Source: Tyto alba
Lineage: Eukaryota; Chordata; Aves; Strigiformes; Tytonidae
DNA length: 64,000 bases
Reading direction: 5' to 3'
NCBI RefSeq assembly: GCF_018691265.1
Contig: NW_024881303.1
Span: 9,913,777 to 9,977,776 of the forward strand
A model generated the notes under the pieces. It saw only the letters and a list, made by a program, of their open reading frames with translations. It did no database searches and had not been told where the DNA came from. Each line of letters starts with the position of its first letter. Within the stretch, counting starts at the first letter, position 1. The position numbers and the translations under genes are program-made. Below are positions 63,421 to 64,000 of the stretch, piece after piece.

Positions 63421-64000
63421 CCACGCACTGTATTGCTTTGCTGCTGAAGTACTCAATATCCTGTGCTGGCTTCAGTCTCTAATAAAACATTCAAAAGCAG
63501 TGGTGATCTGAGAAACCCCTTTTGGACACTTGGTTACAATGAAAATGGGCTGGGAATGGGCAATGTGGGAATGGATGTCAACCATCCTCAATTAAAGGCT
63601 ACCCTCACGCCCCAGCCTCATTAACTGAAAAATCCCTGGGGTCTTCTTGTGCCCGTCTGTGGTTTGGTGCCCAAGGTCTGTGTGCGACAGGTAGAGCATT
63701 CAACAGTAAGATAAACATGATTGTATTATTTTACAAGAGCAAAACTTCGCTGTGATTGCTACTAACGTGCACGTGGCAGGCAGGAGCCAGCCCCGGCTCG
63801 GCCACGTCCAACCAACCGGGGATGGACCAGGCGTGGGGTGAGCCCCGAGCAGCGTGGGGCTGTGCGTGGGGACCTCCTGGGGTCACGGCCACCTGTGCGA
63901 GGGCCTGACCCCTCCAAACAGCACCGTCCGAGTGCATCTCCATCGCACTGTAAACACAGCCTGGTTTTAACCCTGTTCCCTTGGAGTTGTGGAGCGAGGC

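Larger units (their letters stand above)
59452..64000. other. Downstream intergenic region, GC-shifted, no exon seen
   Basis: After the likely NUDT14 3' end no splice-compatible coding exon was recognised. The base composition shifts from AT-rich to GC/CpG-rich, with CpG blocks near 60.5-61.0 kb, 62.2 kb and 63.8 kb, and AT-rich motif-dense segments between them. In human this interval separates NUDT14 from the JAG2 promoter on the same strand, so a regulatory function for JAG2 is a reasonable inference. JAG2 itself is not in the window. Confidence 0.6.

Noticed and set aside
1..64000. CRISPR arrays, tRNA/rRNA genes, prokaryotic operons, or an intact provirus
   Set aside because: No regularly spaced direct repeats, cloverleaf or T-loop signals, gene-dense strands, paired LTRs or gag/pol-like frames were seen. 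The window is vertebrate intronic and intergenic DNA.

Overview
This is vertebrate nuclear DNA with spliced genes. It is not microbial: there are no dense ORFs, operons or ribosome binding sites, and only two of the many short ORFs are real exons. The base composition is mostly AT-rich. The repeats are CR1 LINE fragments, MIR-like SINE remnants and another old amniote interspersed repeat, all at low density. This points to a sauropsid, most likely a bird macrochromosome. A crocodilian or turtle cannot be excluded from sequence alone.

The only protein-coding gene I can support is NUDT14 (UDP-sugar pyrophosphatase, Nudix family) on the + strand. Four coding exons join in phase with consensus splice sites: 27192-27235, 41189-41253, 46088-46325 and 58190-58430. 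Together they encode 195 residues plus a stop, which equals the human protein (about 222 aa, recalled from memory) minus the roughly 27 residues of its first exon. No first exon was recognised in bases 1-27191, so that stretch is probably intron 1 and the promoter probably lies to the left. One Nudix-box position is unusual: Gly stands where the consensus has Arg and human has Lys.

Layout: 1-27191 is presumed intron 1, an AT-rich desert holding a MIR-like SINE, a short inverted-repeat transposon, a CR1 tail, tandem repeats and an old interspersed repeat. 27236-41188 is intron 2, with a CR1 fragment, a perfect 18-bp hairpin at 31012-31056 and an isolated CpG-rich islet at about 32.2 kb. 41254-46087 is intron 3. 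46326-58189 is intron 4, with a 1.2-kb antisense CR1 copy, a potential Z-DNA tract, a possible 7SL-derived fragment and a GC-rich block. From 58431 onward come the 3' UTR and a downstream intergenic region that becomes GC/CpG-rich and holds several stretches that look like conserved regulatory DNA. In human the next gene downstream of NUDT14, on the same strand, is JAG2. If that order holds, the right end may be the JAG2 upstream regulatory region, but no JAG2 exon is visible. I found no CRISPR array, tRNA, rRNA, intact transposon or novel multi-gene system.
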